Below are positions 1-10,436 of a DNA stretch of 64,000 nt, one piece after another. Each line of letters opens with the position of its first letter. Within the stretch, counting starts at the first letter, position 1. The notes under the pieces are model-generated. The model worked only from the letters and a program-made list of their open reading frames with translations, searched no databases and was not told the origin of the DNA. This DNA is from Adiantum capillus-veneris (Eukaryota; Streptophyta; Polypodiopsida; Polypodiales; Pteridaceae): positions 7,677,026 to 7,741,025 of the forward strand of contig CM043959.1 of the NCBI GenBank assembly GCA_014529385.2, read 5' to 3'. The position numbers were made by a program, and so were the translations under genes.

Positions 1-26
1 TCAGTGGCGACATTAAATACTCGATC

Positions 27-87
27 CACTCTTCAAATCAATCATGCTAAAACACGAGGATCCCTGTAGTCTGTCGAGTATATCATC
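27..87 (-). other. Small inversion, copy 1
   Basis: About 60 bp encoding the RT motif around DDILDRLQ reads on the minus strand, while the flanking RT and RNase H sequence reads on the plus strand. The same inverted segment is present in the second tandem unit. Confidence 0.85.
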
Positions 88-770
88 AGATCCAAATCGC
101 GTCGGGAGACGTCTACAAAACAGCCTTTCGGACGACTTTTGGATTATTTGAGCTTTTGGTGATGCCTTTTGGCCTAACCAATGCTCCTGCGACATTTAAC
201 CGGATGATGGATACGATTTTTCGAGAGTACAAACTAATTGTTGGCACTTTCTTTGACGACAACATTGTTTTCTCCAAGGATGAGGCAAAACATAGAGATC
301 ATCTGCTTCAAGTCTTTCAGGCATTACCAGATCACAAGTTAGAGATTAATGCGAAGAAAAGTGAATTTTTCCTACCAGAGACACTTTTTGGGTGTCAGCA
401 GCAGGAGTGCATATGGATCCGGCCAAGATAGACACTATCCGTGATTGGCCCGATTTGAAGAATGTCCATGAAGTTAGAAGCTTCTAGGGATTGTGTTCCT
501 ACTACAGGCGGTTCATTAGAAAGTTTGCAGAGGTTGCTTCCCCTTTGCATATCTTGACACAGAAAGGAGTCCCTTTCTCGTGGGGACCCACAGAAGTGAC
601 TGCCTTTCAGGAATTGAAACAGAATTTGACTACAAAACCAGTTTTTGACTTGGCCTGATTTGCAAAAGTCGTTTGAAGTATATTGTGATACTTGTGGTCG
701 TAGTCTAGATGCGGTCTTAATGCAAGAAGGCCAATGTCATTGCCTATGAGAGCCGATTGTTTTCAAGGCC
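88..770 (+). pseudogene. RT palm and RNase H fragment, tandem copy 1
   Basis: Translation gives a Ty3/gypsy RT palm with the VMPFGLTNAPATFNR block and a catalytic FFDD motif (about 156-431), then the connection region with LCSYYRRFIRKFAEVASPLH (about 490-640) and the start of RNase H. The frame is lost near 390 and again near 650, and the stretch ends at a duplication junction, so it is non-functional. Confidence 0.88.
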
Positions 771-827
771 GGAATTGACAGCACAAATTTGTGAGAAAGA
801 GCTTTTGGCAGGTATCCATGCTCTTAT

Positions 828-1658
828 TCAGTGGCGACATTACCTACTCGATCCACTCTTCAAATCAATCCTGCTAAAACACGAGGATCGTTGTAGTCTG
901 TCGAGTATATCATCAGATCCGAAACGCGCCGGGAGACGTCTACAAGACAGCCTTTCGGACGACTTTTGGGTTATTTGAGCTTTTGGTGATGCCTTTTGGC
1001 CTAACCAATGCTCCTGCGACATTTAACCGGATGATGGATACGATTTTTCGAGAGTACAAACTAATTGTTGGCACTTTCTTTGACGACAACATTGTTTTCT
1101 CCAAGGATGAGGCAGAACATAGAGATCATCTGCTTCAAGTCTTTCAGGCATTACAAGATCACAAGTTAGAGATTAATGCGAAGAAAAGTGAATTTTTCCT
1201 ACCAGAGATACACTTTTTGGGTGTCAGCAACAACAAGAGTGCATATGGATCCGGCCAAGATAGACACTATCCGTGATTGGCCCGATTTGAAGAATGTCCA
1301 TGAAGTTAGAAGCTTCTAGGGATTGTGTTCCTACTACAGGCGGTTCATTAGAAAGTTTGCAGAGGTTGCTTCTCCTTTGCATATCTTGACACAGAAAGGA
1401 GTCCCTTTCTCGTGGGGACCCACAGAAGTGACTGCCTTTCAGGAATTGAAACAGAATTTGACTACAAAACCAGTTTTTGACTTTGCCGGATTTGCAAAAG
1501 TCGTTTGAACTATATTGTGATACTTGTCGTCGTAGTCTAGATGCGGTCTTAATGCAAGAAGGCCAATGTCATTGCCTATGAGAGCCGATGTTTTCAAGGC
1601 CGGAATTGATAGCACAAATTTGTGAGAAAGAGCTTTTGGCAGCTATCCATGCTCTTAT
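828..1658 (+). pseudogene. RT palm and RNase H fragment, tandem copy 2
   Basis: This is the second unit of the duplication. It has the same inverted RT snippet (854-914), RT palm with FFDD (983-1276) and connection/RNase H (1323-1658). It is closely similar to the first unit but has its own indels, for example around 1219 and 1490. The RNase H part continues into the next feature across 1659. Confidence 0.88.
854..914 (-). other. Small inversion, copy 2
   Basis: Minus-strand translation gives DDILDRLQRSSCFSRIDLKSG-type RT sequence. In the related elements E and F this segment lies in direct orientation directly before the RT block that here begins at about 915. Presence in both units places the inversion before the duplication. 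Confidence 0.85.
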
Positions 1659-2490
1659 TCAGTGGCGACATTACCTACTCGAAGCCGATTTTACGGTTTC
1701 CACAGATGATGGGAGTTTACGCTACTTCTTGTCACAGAAGCAGCTATCGGAAAAGCAGCTGCGGTCGGCAAACATCTTGTCACAGTTAACTTCCGGATTG
1801 TCCATGTGCAGGGATAGAAGAAATTGGTGGCAAATACCTTGTCCCGAAAGCCGTTGGTTCTGGCTATTTTCCGCGATACATCATAGGAACTTTAAAGATA
1901 TGGTCGGTCAGTACGCCACAGAACAGATTTCGCATATGTATTCAGTTGAATACAGAAAGGGGAGATAGTAGCGGACTATTCCATTCGGAATGGCTACTTA
2001 ATGAAGAAAACCATGTTGTGCATTACACAGCCATTGAGGGAAAAGGTTCTAACCGAATGCCACTGTCCACCTTTTACGGGTCACTGATGCATTGCTACCA
2101 CCTTGAAAGGGATAGAGACATACTTCTTTTAGTCGAGACTCAAGACAGATGTGCACGAGTTTGTGTGCAGTTGCTTGGTATGCCCGAAGGTCAAGTTTGA
2201 CATGCATAAAGCACAAGGATTGTTACAGCATTTACCCATACCCACCCGCCCCTGGGAAAGTTTTGAATGGATTTCATCTCCTGAGAACACAGCATGGGTA
2301 CGACTATTTATTGCCCAGGTCTTTAGATTACATGGCATGCCTGAGACGATTGTCTCCGACAGGGACCCCAGGTTGACAAGTTTGTTTTCGGACGCCTATT
2401 TGGGGAGAACATAGGCACGCGGTTGCAGTTCTCGTCATCGTTCCACCCGCAGACTGACGGGCAATCAGAGATTGCTAATTCAGTGAAACA
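1588..2490 (+). pseudogene. RNase H and integrase remnant of element A
   Basis: RNase H (ELLAAIHALIQWRHYLLEAD, about 1588-1780) is followed by the integrase zinc-binding region (about 1980-2200, with the CLVCPKVKFD-like cysteine pair) and the central core with a VSDRDPR motif (about 2350). The sequence then jumps from the SSFHPQTDGQSEIANSV motif straight toward the C-terminal region, so the segment carrying the rest of the core is deleted near 2490. Several frameshifts are present. Confidence 0.85.
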
Positions 2491-2524
2491 CGTTTGACTC
2501 TAGGATGGGGAAGATGCCATTTCT

Positions 2525-3131
2525 ACGAAGGTTTTCTACCCTTCCTTAGCACGAAAGATAAGATTTTTCTTTGAAGCCGATCAGTTCATGAGGGACTTGG
2601 TCCGGAAGGCTTTGCAAAAATTTCATGAAAGACAGAAAAAGGTAACAAATCGCCATCGTCGCGATTTGAATTGAAGGAGAATGATTGGGTGCTCTTACGT
2701 TTTGAGAAGGCACGCATGAGAAGGGAAAGGAGAGGCTTCTTTGAAAGCTTAACATGAAATGGTGTAGACCTTCCAGATTTTCCGAAAAGATGAATGATAT
2801 CTCCTTTCGACTGAAGCTGCCAGAATACTTTGAGGATTCACAATGTTTTTCATGTGAGTCTCTTGAAGCCTTTTGAAGGCGATGTGCCTGATGTTCATCA
2901 TCAGGCGATGTGCCTGATGATGAACAACTCGAATTGGACGAAAACGAGCAAATACTCGTTCCAAAACAAAAATTGACACAGAAAGAAAGAAAGAAGGTAA
3001 AGCGAACTGACGGTTTCTTGGTTAAATTCAAGACCTACTTCACATTGGATGCGAAGCGAATGGAGAAGGAAGACCTAGCAGATATTCCTCGGAATGTGAA
3101 TCTTTACCTTGAAGCTTTTGGTTTAGCATAG
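2525..3131 (+). pseudogene. Integrase C-terminus and chromodomain remnant of A
   Basis: Short matches to the GPY/F-type integrase tail (about 2660-2900) lead into an open stretch 2910-3131 with an acidic linker and a chromodomain-like block (GFLVKFKTYFTLDAKRMEKEDLAD pattern: hydrophobic V-K-F-K followed by D-A-K-x-M-E). A duplicated GATGTGCCTGATG segment occurs near 2881-2920. Chromodomains in this position define chromoviruses and are thought to guide insertion into heterochromatin. Confidence 0.8.
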
Positions 3132-3714
3132 TCTACTCCAAATGGAACCCAAAATTCAGCTTAGCCGGAGATCTGGTGCTGTGGGTTTGGATAAGAGGGG
3201 AGTTACTCCGCTCCTTTGTCAACAGATGCCTCGATTTTTGAATACTAGAGTCACTGATGTCTCTTTGAGCTTCAGGGATACTGAGAGCTGACAGTATTCT
3301 ACTAAATGACTTTATGAAATGGAATTCCAGAATATGAAACTGATTTGTTCTTGACTTGTTTTTAAGTGCAAGAACTGATAGACGAAATGACTGCAGCATT
3401 TTGGTCTAATTGTTCTCGAATAGACATGGTTGCAATAGGGGTTAGTCAATCGGGCATCAATGAGGTCCCGATTGGATCTAGATGCGATCGCTAGCTACAT
3501 TGCCGATAAATCATGGTCTAAGATCCGAATGAATGTTGAATGTCCTGTGATGTCTTGTGATGTCGTGTGAAGTGACTCTCGATTGGTACATGTGCTAGAT
3601 GTGTGTTCCTAGTACGTAGGTACTAACAATCAGTGTCTGCTAAGACGGTTCATGGCCTCTGTCTGTTTTGCAGGCGTAATCGAGGGCGATTACAATGCTT
3701 TCAAGAGGGGGGTA
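3132..3714 (+). other. 3' non-coding region and polypurine tract of A
   Basis: No coding sequence is recognised. A short decamer-type repeat (GTGATGTCNN) lies at about 3540-3572; the same repeat occurs at matching positions in E and F. The tract TCAAGAGGGGGGTA directly before the LTR is the polypurine tract that would prime plus-strand DNA synthesis. Confidence 0.75.
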
Positions 3715-4388
3715 TGTCACAAAGTGATGACGTGGCTGCCCGAAACCCTAATTTTACTGAAACCCTAACCCGAAAATCAGAAACCCTGATTTTGCTCTAA
3801 CCCTAACCCTGATTTGCTTACGTGGCGGACTGACACGCGGCCTGCTGTACGGACACCAACGTGATTTACGAAAAGCTGGGCAGATTTTGGCTTTTGCTTT
3901 TACTCAACGCAAGAGATGAGAGGGAGAGAAGCTTTTACTTTTATTTTATAAAAGCATAGACAAATGAGAGAGAAAAAGCTTCTGCTTTATTCTAAAAGCT
4001 TTTGATTGGACAGCTTTTTGGAACTTGCTTTATTTTATAAGCAAGAGAGAGAAAGAGCCTTTGCTTTATTTATGGGCTTTTGATTTTCAGCTTTTGGGGC
4101 TCTGCTTTTGGCATCCCTTGTAACTTTAAATATGTGAGCAGGCCTCTCACAACTCAGAGCATTTGGACACAGTCTGAGTGTGAGCGTCTGACCGCACTCT
4201 TGTACTTTGAACTCAGATTAATACAAAAAGAAATACCGAAAGGGGCGCCAGTCTTTGGGGCAAATATCTCTAGGCACGAAACTCCGTCGGGCCAGTGTCG
4301 AATAAATTGTGAACTGTGAATTGTTTGAAGTGGTTATTTGGTGCTGTCGCAATAGATTCTTGACTTGGGAGTATCCAAGTCTGTTACA
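3715..4388 (+). repeat. 3' LTR of element A
   Basis: The LTR starts TGTCACAAAGTGATGACG and ends AGTCTGTTACA, with the polypurine tract immediately upstream. It resembles the LTRs of E and F in its end sequences, its GCTTTTG-rich middle and the AAATACCGAAAGGGGCGCC block. The proximal 100 bp has several AAACCCTAA/AACCCTAACCC motifs (3746-3815). Confidence 0.9.
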
Positions 4389-4719
4389 TTACTCCCATTA
4401 TTGGAAATTTGCGTCTGCATATCCAATCATATGTAGACACAAAAGAATTTTATATCATGCCATTGGAAGGGTGAGATGCGCTACTTGGAATTCCGTGGAT
4501 GTTCAGAGTACATGGCGTGTTGGATGCCTTCGGCAAGACGATCACCCTTCAGCATAGGGGCAAAACTCATGTTTTGGATGTAAAGCTCAAAGGGAAGTTT
4601 GTCCCTATTGTATCTGCTTCGGCTATCACTTCTGTAATACAGAATCATCTTTTTGTGTACTTGATTTTTGCACGTGATGTCTCAGATAATTATCAGTCAA
4701 ATTTATCAGTGTTAGATTA
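4389..4719 (+). pseudogene. Protease-region remnant of element C
   Basis: Translations in two frames match the second half of the gypsy aspartic protease seen complete in element E: an I-T-G-N-L-R-L segment, then F-Y-H/I-M-P-L-E-G and a DVKLKGKFVPIVSASAIT tail. The N-terminal part with the catalytic aspartate is absent because element A begins at this point. Frame changes near 4480 and 4560 break it. Confidence 0.75.
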
Positions 4720-4959
4720 AGAAAGGTCAGCATTTTTGCGAGAGTTTAGTGACTATTTTTCTGATTCATTACTGTCGATTGCCGCTAGAGAGACCTGAGG
4801 ACCATCGGATAGATTTGGTGCCAAGGTGTAGCCCACCAGATAGACCTTCCTATAGGGTTAGCGCGGCGCAGCAGAAAGAGATTAGGGCCAGGTTGAGGAG
4901 TTATTAGAGAAGGGGCTGATACCCTTTTGCTCCCAAGTGCTCCTAGTACAAAAAAAAGG

Positions 4960-6178
4960 ATAATTACTTTGCGTTAAATAAAAATACCATCAAGAATAGG
5001 TTTCCTATTCCAAGGATTGATGATATTCTTCATCGTTCAGAGGGTGCTGCAATTTTTAACAGGATAGACCTTAAGAGTGGGTACCATCAGATTCGTATAA
5101 GGCCAGAGGATGTGCACAAGACTGCGTTCAGAACGACATTGATCTTTATGAGTTCTTAGTGATGCCATTTGGTCTAACGAATGCTCCTGCCACATTCAAC
5201 AGGATGATGGACCAGATTTTCCGCTCGCATCAACAGTTTGTTGGGACATTCTTCGATGACATGATAGTCTGTTCGAAGAATGAAGAGGAGCATAGGCGTC
5301 ACTTGACCATTGTGTTTGAAGAGCTGCGAAGTCACAGGCTACTTGTCAATCCTAAGAAAAGTGAATTCTTCCTGGAAGAGATCCACTTTCTAGGCCACAT
5401 AATCTGAAAGGATGGTGTAAGAATGGATCCTGCAAAGGTCGAAGCTATCAAAACATGGCCAAAGTTGAAGACTGTGCACGATGTCAAAAGCTTCTTAGGA
5501 TTATGTTCCTACTATAGAAGGTTTATCAAGAATCTTGCAGAGATAGCATCACCTCTTCACGCTTTGCAAAAGAAAGAGGTCACTTTCAGACGGACCCAAA
5601 AAGAGATTTCAGCTTTTAGTCTGTTAAAGGAAAAGTTGACTTCGGACCCAGTAATTGTTTTGCCAAATTTCAGGAAGTCATTTCTGGTCCAGTGTGACGC
5701 GTGTGGCAGTAGCATAGGAGCACTGCTAATGCAAGATGGACAAGTAATAGCTTATGAAAGCCGAATTTTGCAAGGGCCAGAGAAGACTATGCAAGCCTAT
5801 GAGAAAGAGCTCTTGGTCGTGATTCATGCGATTTCTAGTTGGAAGCACTACCTCTTAGGTGCTGATTTTGTTGTCCAAACAGATCATCAAACCTTGCGAT
5901 ACTTCTTGAAATAGTCAAAGTTATCCGAAAAGCATATGCGATGGGCAAATATTCTTTCTATGTTCCACTTCCAAATTATGCATGTGGAAGGAAAGAAGAA
6001 TGTTGTGGCTGATGCGTTATCAAGAAAGCCACAAATTTCAGTTGTGTCAATTCCTTATCATTATGAGCTTGATGACATGAAGGAACAGTATGCTACTGAT
6101 GAAGATTTTGCAAGGATCTTTGAACAGTTGCAAGAGGGGCAACACATGAGCATTACCTCCTCAGAGATGGTTTTATGA
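4960..6178 (+). pseudogene. Reverse transcriptase and RNase H of element C
   Basis: RT begins around [14 protein letters not shown] (about 4990), carries MPFGLTNAPATFNRMMDQIF and a FFDD catalytic motif (5159-5407), and reaches a stop at 5405. The connection/RNase H part is open for 163 residues (5423-5914) with QCDACGSSIGALL and TDHQTLRYFLK, then a second stop at 5912 and further open sequence with VADALSRKPQ (5936-6178). Only single stops separate the blocks, so this copy is less decayed than A. Confidence 0.88.
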
Positions 6179-6849
6179 TGATGCATGGCAGACTTTGTAT
6201 CACTAGGCCATTGCGACATAAGGTGGTAGAAAGTCACGTCCCACCGTATGCAGGGCATCGTGGTATTGATGCGACAGTTAAAGCGGTAGACATCCTTTTA
6301 TTGGCCTACTTTGAGAAGAGATGTGGATGCATTAGTGCGAGCATGCGTGATTTGCCAAAAGGTCAAGTTTGACACGCAAAAGGCACCAGGGTTGTTACAA
6401 CCATTGCCGATTCCAGATAAGCCATGGGAAAGCATTGCTATGGACTTTATCTTTGATCTTCCAAGAACGCCGACGGGGAATGATGGTATATGGACCATTC
6501 TCTACAGGTTCACCAAGCAGGCTCATTTAAAATTTGATCAAATGGCACACACCATGGTATGCCACAATCGATTATCAGTGGTCGTGATCCTCGCATGACA
6601 AGTTTATTTTGGAGAGGATTGTTTGATGACAGGGGCACTACGCTCAAATTCTCTTCTTCGTTTCATCCACAAACTGATGGACAGTCAAAAGAGGCTAATT
6701 TAAATGTCTTAGATCTGGTCAAATGCTATTTGTCAGATGATAAGGGCAAGTGGGAACAATATTTGCCCATGCTTGAGTATGCGTACAACAATACGATGCA
6801 TTCGTCGACTAGCAAGGCACCTTTTGAGATTGTTGAAGGCGGCAAATAG
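6179..6849 (+). pseudogene. Integrase remnant of element C
   Basis: The zinc-binding region (HxxxxGHRG then C-V-I-C-Q-K, 6230-6365) is followed by the core: D in AMDFIFDLP (about 6436), D in SGRDPRMTSLF (about 6574) and the QTDGQSKEAN block with the glutamate (about 6670). About 40 residues between the first and second aspartates are missing near 6535, and several frameshifts occur. Confidence 0.85.
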
Positions 6850-6939
6850 GTTTCTCCCATTTTACATACAAAGAACAAAATCTTTGAGACAGATCGAATC
6901 TCGATATGTTGAGAACATGGATGAAATGTAAGATAATTA

Positions 6940-7532
6940 AAGTTGCCTTGGAGAAGACTCAGGCAAAGCAGAAAAAGGCTGCTGATCGTCACCGTCGTGA
7001 ATTGCTGTTATGACCTGGTGATTGGGTTCTGTTAATGTTTGAGAAGGCAAGGTTAAAGAAGATGAAGGGCAAGGAATGGTTGTTTCCTAAGCTCAGCATG
7101 CGTTACTATGGGCCATTTCAAGTGCTTGATATGATCAGCGACGTGGCTTACAGACTGAAATTGCATGATGCGTGGAAGACTCACAATGCGTTTCACGCGA
7201 GTCTTCTAAGACCCTTCGTGGGTGATGTGCCAGAAGATATGCCAGATGAGGATCAACCAAAAGTTGAGGAACTTAATGAGATCCTGGTACCTAAGCAAGT
7301 TTTGGCACATAAGGACAGAAAAGTTAAAGAACAGGTTGCAAGACGCTACTTGGTGAAGTTCAAGAACTATCCACCTATGGATGCAAAGTGGATGGAAGAG
7401 CATGAACTGTCAGAGTCACCAAACGTATTGCAGATGTACCTTGATGCCTTTGGGTTACAGCCTACTTATGCCCCAACCCAGATGTGCAAAGGAGGGGTAA
7501 TGATAGAGCTAGCACATCATATGTACATATGA
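6940..7532 (+). pseudogene. Integrase tail and chromodomain of element C
   Basis: An open stretch 7035-7532 shows the GPY/F-like motif [11 protein letters not shown], the linker THNAFHASLLRPFVGDVPED, and a chromodomain with RRYLVKFKNYPPMDAKWMEE, which retains the aromatic and tryptophan positions expected for a chromodomain core. The upstream 100 bp is frame-shifted. The end is followed by non-coding DNA and a polypurine tract. Confidence 0.85.
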
Positions 7533-7714
7533 ATTCAGTGTAGTAGATGGAAATGACCAAAGTATGAGGGTCTCATTAAGTCATTTGTATGTATCTGCTA
7601 CAACCTTTCTTGCGGATACATGCGATGATAAAAGAGTGCTAACAACACAAGATCATCAGTGGCATGTATTTTTGGTATTAAATCGAGGACATTTGCGATT
7701 TCAAAAGGGGGATA
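7533..7714 (+). other. 3' non-coding region and polypurine tract of C
   Basis: No gene is seen. TTTCAAAAGGGGGATA directly before 7715 is the polypurine tract. Confidence 0.7.
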
Positions 7715-7801
7715 TGTCACGAGAATGTGGCAACTATTAACTATGTCACGAGGACGTGGCAACTGCTAATGTTAATTGATGGTTTCTTTCCAATGATTTT
7801 T
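7715..7801 (+). repeat. 3' LTR of element C, first part
   Basis: The LTR starts TGTCACGAGAATGTGGC after the polypurine tract. The first 28 bp are imperfectly repeated once (TGTCACGAGGACGTGGC at about 7745). Element D begins at 7802, so only 87 bp of the LTR are present on this side. Confidence 0.8.
7797..7801. repeat. Target-site duplication of D, left
   Basis: TTTTT directly precedes the D LTR; the same five bases follow its right LTR at 15137-15141. The bases are low complexity, but length and position are right for a Ty3/gypsy insertion. Confidence 0.75.
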
Positions 7802-8124
7802 TGTCACGTGACACATCCCAACCCTATGTGTCCGTGGACAAGCTATACCACAGCAAGGTTCAGTCAGTCCAGTCAGTTTAGATTAGCAGTGATCTAGCAC
7901 TTTTGTGAGTCTATTCGTAGACCGTGCATGCCCAGTCACTTAGCATAGATGCATATCCTCCGGTTGCACACGCATGATCATCGGAATTCCCATCAGAATC
8001 CATTAGCATCAGTTAGGGGAATTTTCCAGTGCATTTAGCCTAATTTCCTATTTATTGGGATTTTCACTTATTATTTTTAAGTGACTTTCCTACAAAAGTA
8101 GGTAGGGCAATTTTGCTAAGTTAA

Positions 8125-8132
8125 TATATAAG
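8125..8132 (+). promoter_or_regulatory. TATA box in D LTR
   Basis: TATATAAG within an AT-rich stretch, followed by a GC-richer leader. The 3' LTR has the same box at about 14190. It is a plausible core promoter for D transcripts. Confidence 0.55.
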
Positions 8133-8221
8133 CAAACCCAACTTAGCACTTTCTAGCAGAAGAGGCAACAGGAGCTTCCCGCTCAACAGGTCCCTTCTCA
8201 GCAGTACCCTCCAGAGCCTAG

Positions 8222-8560
8222 CGTTTTTGGATAAAGACCTCCGCCGGTGAGTCCTCCTGCACTACCGCGGCAACCCCAGATTTCCCGCATCTTTTCCCCC
8301 TTGCATCATCGCCAAGACCATCAGCAGAATAGCGTTTTGCTCACCTACAGCCTGGCCTATGCAGCGTTTTTACTAACGCTAGGCCTTTGCATCAGATTAG
8401 CCAAATTCAGCCCCTTCCAGGGCAGCGTTTTCAGCCGATGTTCCTCAACTTGGGCAGCGTTTTCAGCAGGTGCAATTCACCCTAAAAACGCAGCCAAAGG
8501 GAGCAGATTTTCAGCGTTTTGTTTTCAGCATCTCAGCGTTTTTGATCTGCAGTTCAGCCC
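8222..8560 (+). repeat. CAGCGTTTT motif cluster in D LTR
   Basis: AGCGTTTT occurs at least seven times in 340 bp (for example near 8220, 8334, 8368, 8421, 8456, 8513 and 8537), often as CAGCGTTTTCAGC. The same spaced array is present in the 3' LTR (14285-14610). Confidence 0.75.
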
Positions 8561-9059
8561 CTTGGAGGAACGCAGATTTTTAGCCTCGGACTCCGTAGCA
8601 GATTCCCCCCAAGAAGGTTGCAGATGGTTCCCCATTTTCAGCCATAAAAACACAGCCCAAAACAGTCATTTTCAACCATCGAAACAGTCCCCGAATTCAG
8701 CGATTAGAAGCCTACAAATTTCAGCCATCGAGTCGTCGTCGTCATCACCATCGTCGTCATCGGCATAGTCCCATTGCATTCGCATTGTACGCCTTAGTGC
8801 AATCAAAGTAAACCACTCTCGCCAACGAGAGTGGGGCCTTCGGAGGAGGGTTTTACAACCTCTCGGTGTCGTATCTCTTCTCTCTCCTTCTCTCAGTCTC
8901 ATTCACTTGCACGCACAATATCCACTCACTTTGTTCGTGACCATAGCACTCTCCATGAGACGGAAAGCTCTCTCTTTCCCTAAGAACTAAAAGAAACCTT
9001 GAGCAATAAAGATCACCAATCTTGAGAAAATACAACATTCATTCCGCTGCACCTAACAT

Positions 9060-9071
9060 TGGTATCAGAGC
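9060..9071 (+). other. Primer-binding site of D (tRNA-iMet)
   Basis: TGGTATCAGAGC begins two bases after the LTR. It is complementary to the 3' end of initiator methionine tRNA, the usual primer of plant LTR elements. Confidence 0.9.
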
Positions 9072-9394
9072 TTTGGAAGTGTTCTGCATTACTCAAGGGA
9101 AGAACCACAAGTTTTTTTTTTTGCTTGTTGCGATCGCACGAACCCAAGTTTACGTGGGCGTGGCAATTCCTAATCGTGTTTTGTTGAAGAGTGACAAGAA
9201 TCCCAAGAAAGAAGGGCTTTCCCCTTGTGTCTCTTTTCACTCATTGAGAGCGGACCGTGCACTTAGCGGCCGGCCAATCGACGTGAGGTGGGAAAAAGCA
9301 ACCTTGGTGTGAGCGCAAGGCCACCAAGGGGTGCGCCTGCAGAAAAGGGTAGAACTCGAGTGAAGAGAAGATCCTTCTCCAATGCGATTTGCAA

Positions 9395-9520
9395 GCAAAA
9401 GAAAACCTCAAGAACCCAAGACCCTCAAGACTCAAGAACCTCAAGAACCCTAGATTCTCACGAATAAAGGACCTCAAGAACCTCAAGACCCTCAAGAACC
9501 CAAGTTCCTCGCGAGCTTAA
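9395..9520 (+). repeat. CCTCAAGAAC minisatellite in D leader
   Basis: Short degenerate units of about 9-10 bp (CCTCAAGAAC, CCTCAAGACC) repeat through the untranslated leader just before gag. Confidence 0.7.
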
Positions 9521-9539
9521 GACCCCAAGATCATAGTGC

Positions 9540-10436
9540 ATGGTCGTCACCCGAAGCGGCATGGATACTTCGCATTCAGGTGATGAGCATGAGAGAGGCG
9601 ACGAAGGATTCTCCCCACCAAGAGATTTTTCCAACCCTACCCCTTCGCCATCTACGCCAGACCCTATGGAGGCAATGATGAAGCAAATAATGGCCATGAT
9701 GGATAAACAGGAAGACAAGCGCCTTGCTTTAGAACGCGAACGCGACGCAAGAAAAGAACTCAGGAAGGAAGAAGCGGCAGCAAGACACGCAGCATTGGAG
9801 GCCAAGCGTGAAGCTCAACGAGAGCTACGCACTCAAAAATTGCTTGCCCAAGTTCTCGTCTCGAAGATCGAACCACCCAAAGGTCATGGGAGTTCCTCTC
9901 GTGGTGCAAGCCACGACGCGGATTCCAACCATCCAGTTACAGAAAAGTTGATTTTCATTAAGTATGACGGTAAGATGGATGCTACAGTGATTCATTCTTG
10001 GTTGCATCAATTTAATGCTTATTTTGCGACAACTAAGAAGACGAGCAATAGCAAAGTTTTGACGGTAGCTATGTACCTTGCCGGTGATGCCATTAATTGG
10101 TACCACGCATGGCAAGAGGCACAGCTAGCGGCGCACCTAGAGGCAGCCGCCGATTTCACGCCCCCCTCTTTCAGTTGGGCTCATTTCCAAGACAAGCTCA
10201 GAGCGCGGTTTATGCCACCTCAGTACCTTGCACGGTTGAAAGACGATTGGCGCGCTCTAAAGCAAAATGGTATGCCGGTTATGTCTTTTTCTGATCGTGT
10301 TTTGCAGCTAGGTACTCAATTACGCATGTCGGATGAAGATCAAGTACGATGTCAAGGTACTCGACCCAATCGATCTCAACAAGGCGGTAGCGATTGCTCT
10401 CGCACAGGAGATGAAGCACAACAACGGAAAGCCTAA
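9540..10436 (+). CDS. Gag protein of element D, N-terminal part
   Basis: The ORF (298 codons) starts with the first ATG after the primer-binding site and leader. A Met/Lys/Glu/Arg-rich stretch at about residues 42-105 looks like a coiled coil. Residues about 140-255 match the retrotransposon gag domain: a V-I-H-S-W-L motif, then V-A-M-Y-L-A-G-D-A-I-N-W-Y, and a F-x-D-K-L-R-A-R-F segment. Gag forms the virus-like particle. The natural frame is lost near residue 265 (about 10335), where the reading moves into the next ORF; the last ~35 residues are out of frame. Single-base loss or programmed frameshifting cannot be told apart here; loss is more likely. Confidence 0.8.
   Translation: MVVTRSGMDTSHSGDEHERGDEGFSPPRDFSNPTPSPSTPDPMEAMMKQIMAMMDKQEDKRLALERERDARKELRKEEAAARHAALEAKREAQRELRTQKLLAQVLVSKIEPPKGHGSSSRGASHDADSNHPVTEKLIFIKYDGKMDATVIHSWLHQFNAYFATTKKTSNSKVLTVAMYLAGDAINWYHAWQEAQLAAHLEAAADFTPPSFSWAHFQDKLRARFMPPQYLARLKDDWRALKQNGMPVMSFSDRVLQLGTQLRMSDEDQVRCQGTRPNRSQQGGSDCSRTGDEAQQRKA

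Larger units (their letters stand above)
1..1658 (+). repeat. Direct tandem duplication, about 830-bp unit
   Basis: The junction TCAGTGGCGACATT occurs at 1, 828 and 1659. Units 1-827 and 828-1658 each carry the inverted snippet, the RT palm and the RNase H segment of element A; after 1659 normal element sequence continues. The units differ by scattered substitutions and small indels, so the duplication is not recent. Confidence 0.9.
1..4388 (+). mobile_element. Element A: Ty3/gypsy chromovirus, 3' part, degenerate
   Basis: The window opens inside pol. Fragments of reverse transcriptase, RNase H, integrase and chromodomain follow in Ty3/gypsy order, then a 3' untranslated region, a polypurine tract and a TG...CA LTR ending at 4388. 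Every domain is broken by stops or frameshifts, so this is a dead copy. It belongs to the same family as elements E and F: the protein fragments, the decamer repeat in the 3' region and the LTR start TGTCACAAA are shared. The DNA at 4389 resumes in the protease region of another gypsy element (C), so A was inserted into C; its 5' half lies outside the window. Confidence 0.9.
4389..7801 (+). mobile_element. Element C: Ty3/gypsy chromovirus, left portion
   Basis: Sequence begins abruptly in a protease domain right after the A LTR and runs through RT, RNase H, integrase, chromodomain, polypurine tract and the first 87 bp of the 3' LTR. The LTR is interrupted at 7801 by element D and appears to continue at 15142. 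C is related to but distinct from the A/E/F family (about two-thirds similar proteins by eye; different LTR). Confidence 0.88.
7802..9058 (+). repeat. 5' LTR of element D
   Basis: Starts TGTCACGTGACACATCCC, ends CTGCACCTAACA. It is matched by 13866-15136. The right part is rich in the motif CAGCGTTTT. An ORF of 173 codons (8247-8768) inside it is also disturbed in the other LTR and is not regarded as a gene. Confidence 0.93.

Noticed and set aside
3746-3815. Interstitial telomere array
   Set aside because: The CCCTAA motifs are spaced and few, and the same layout recurs in LTR copies; telo-box motifs explain it better.
8247-8768. 173-codon ORF in the LTR of D, with a homologue at 14312-14752
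   Set aside because: It lies in both LTRs, its length differs between copies, and its composition follows the CAGCGTTTT repeat, so it is not treated as a gene.
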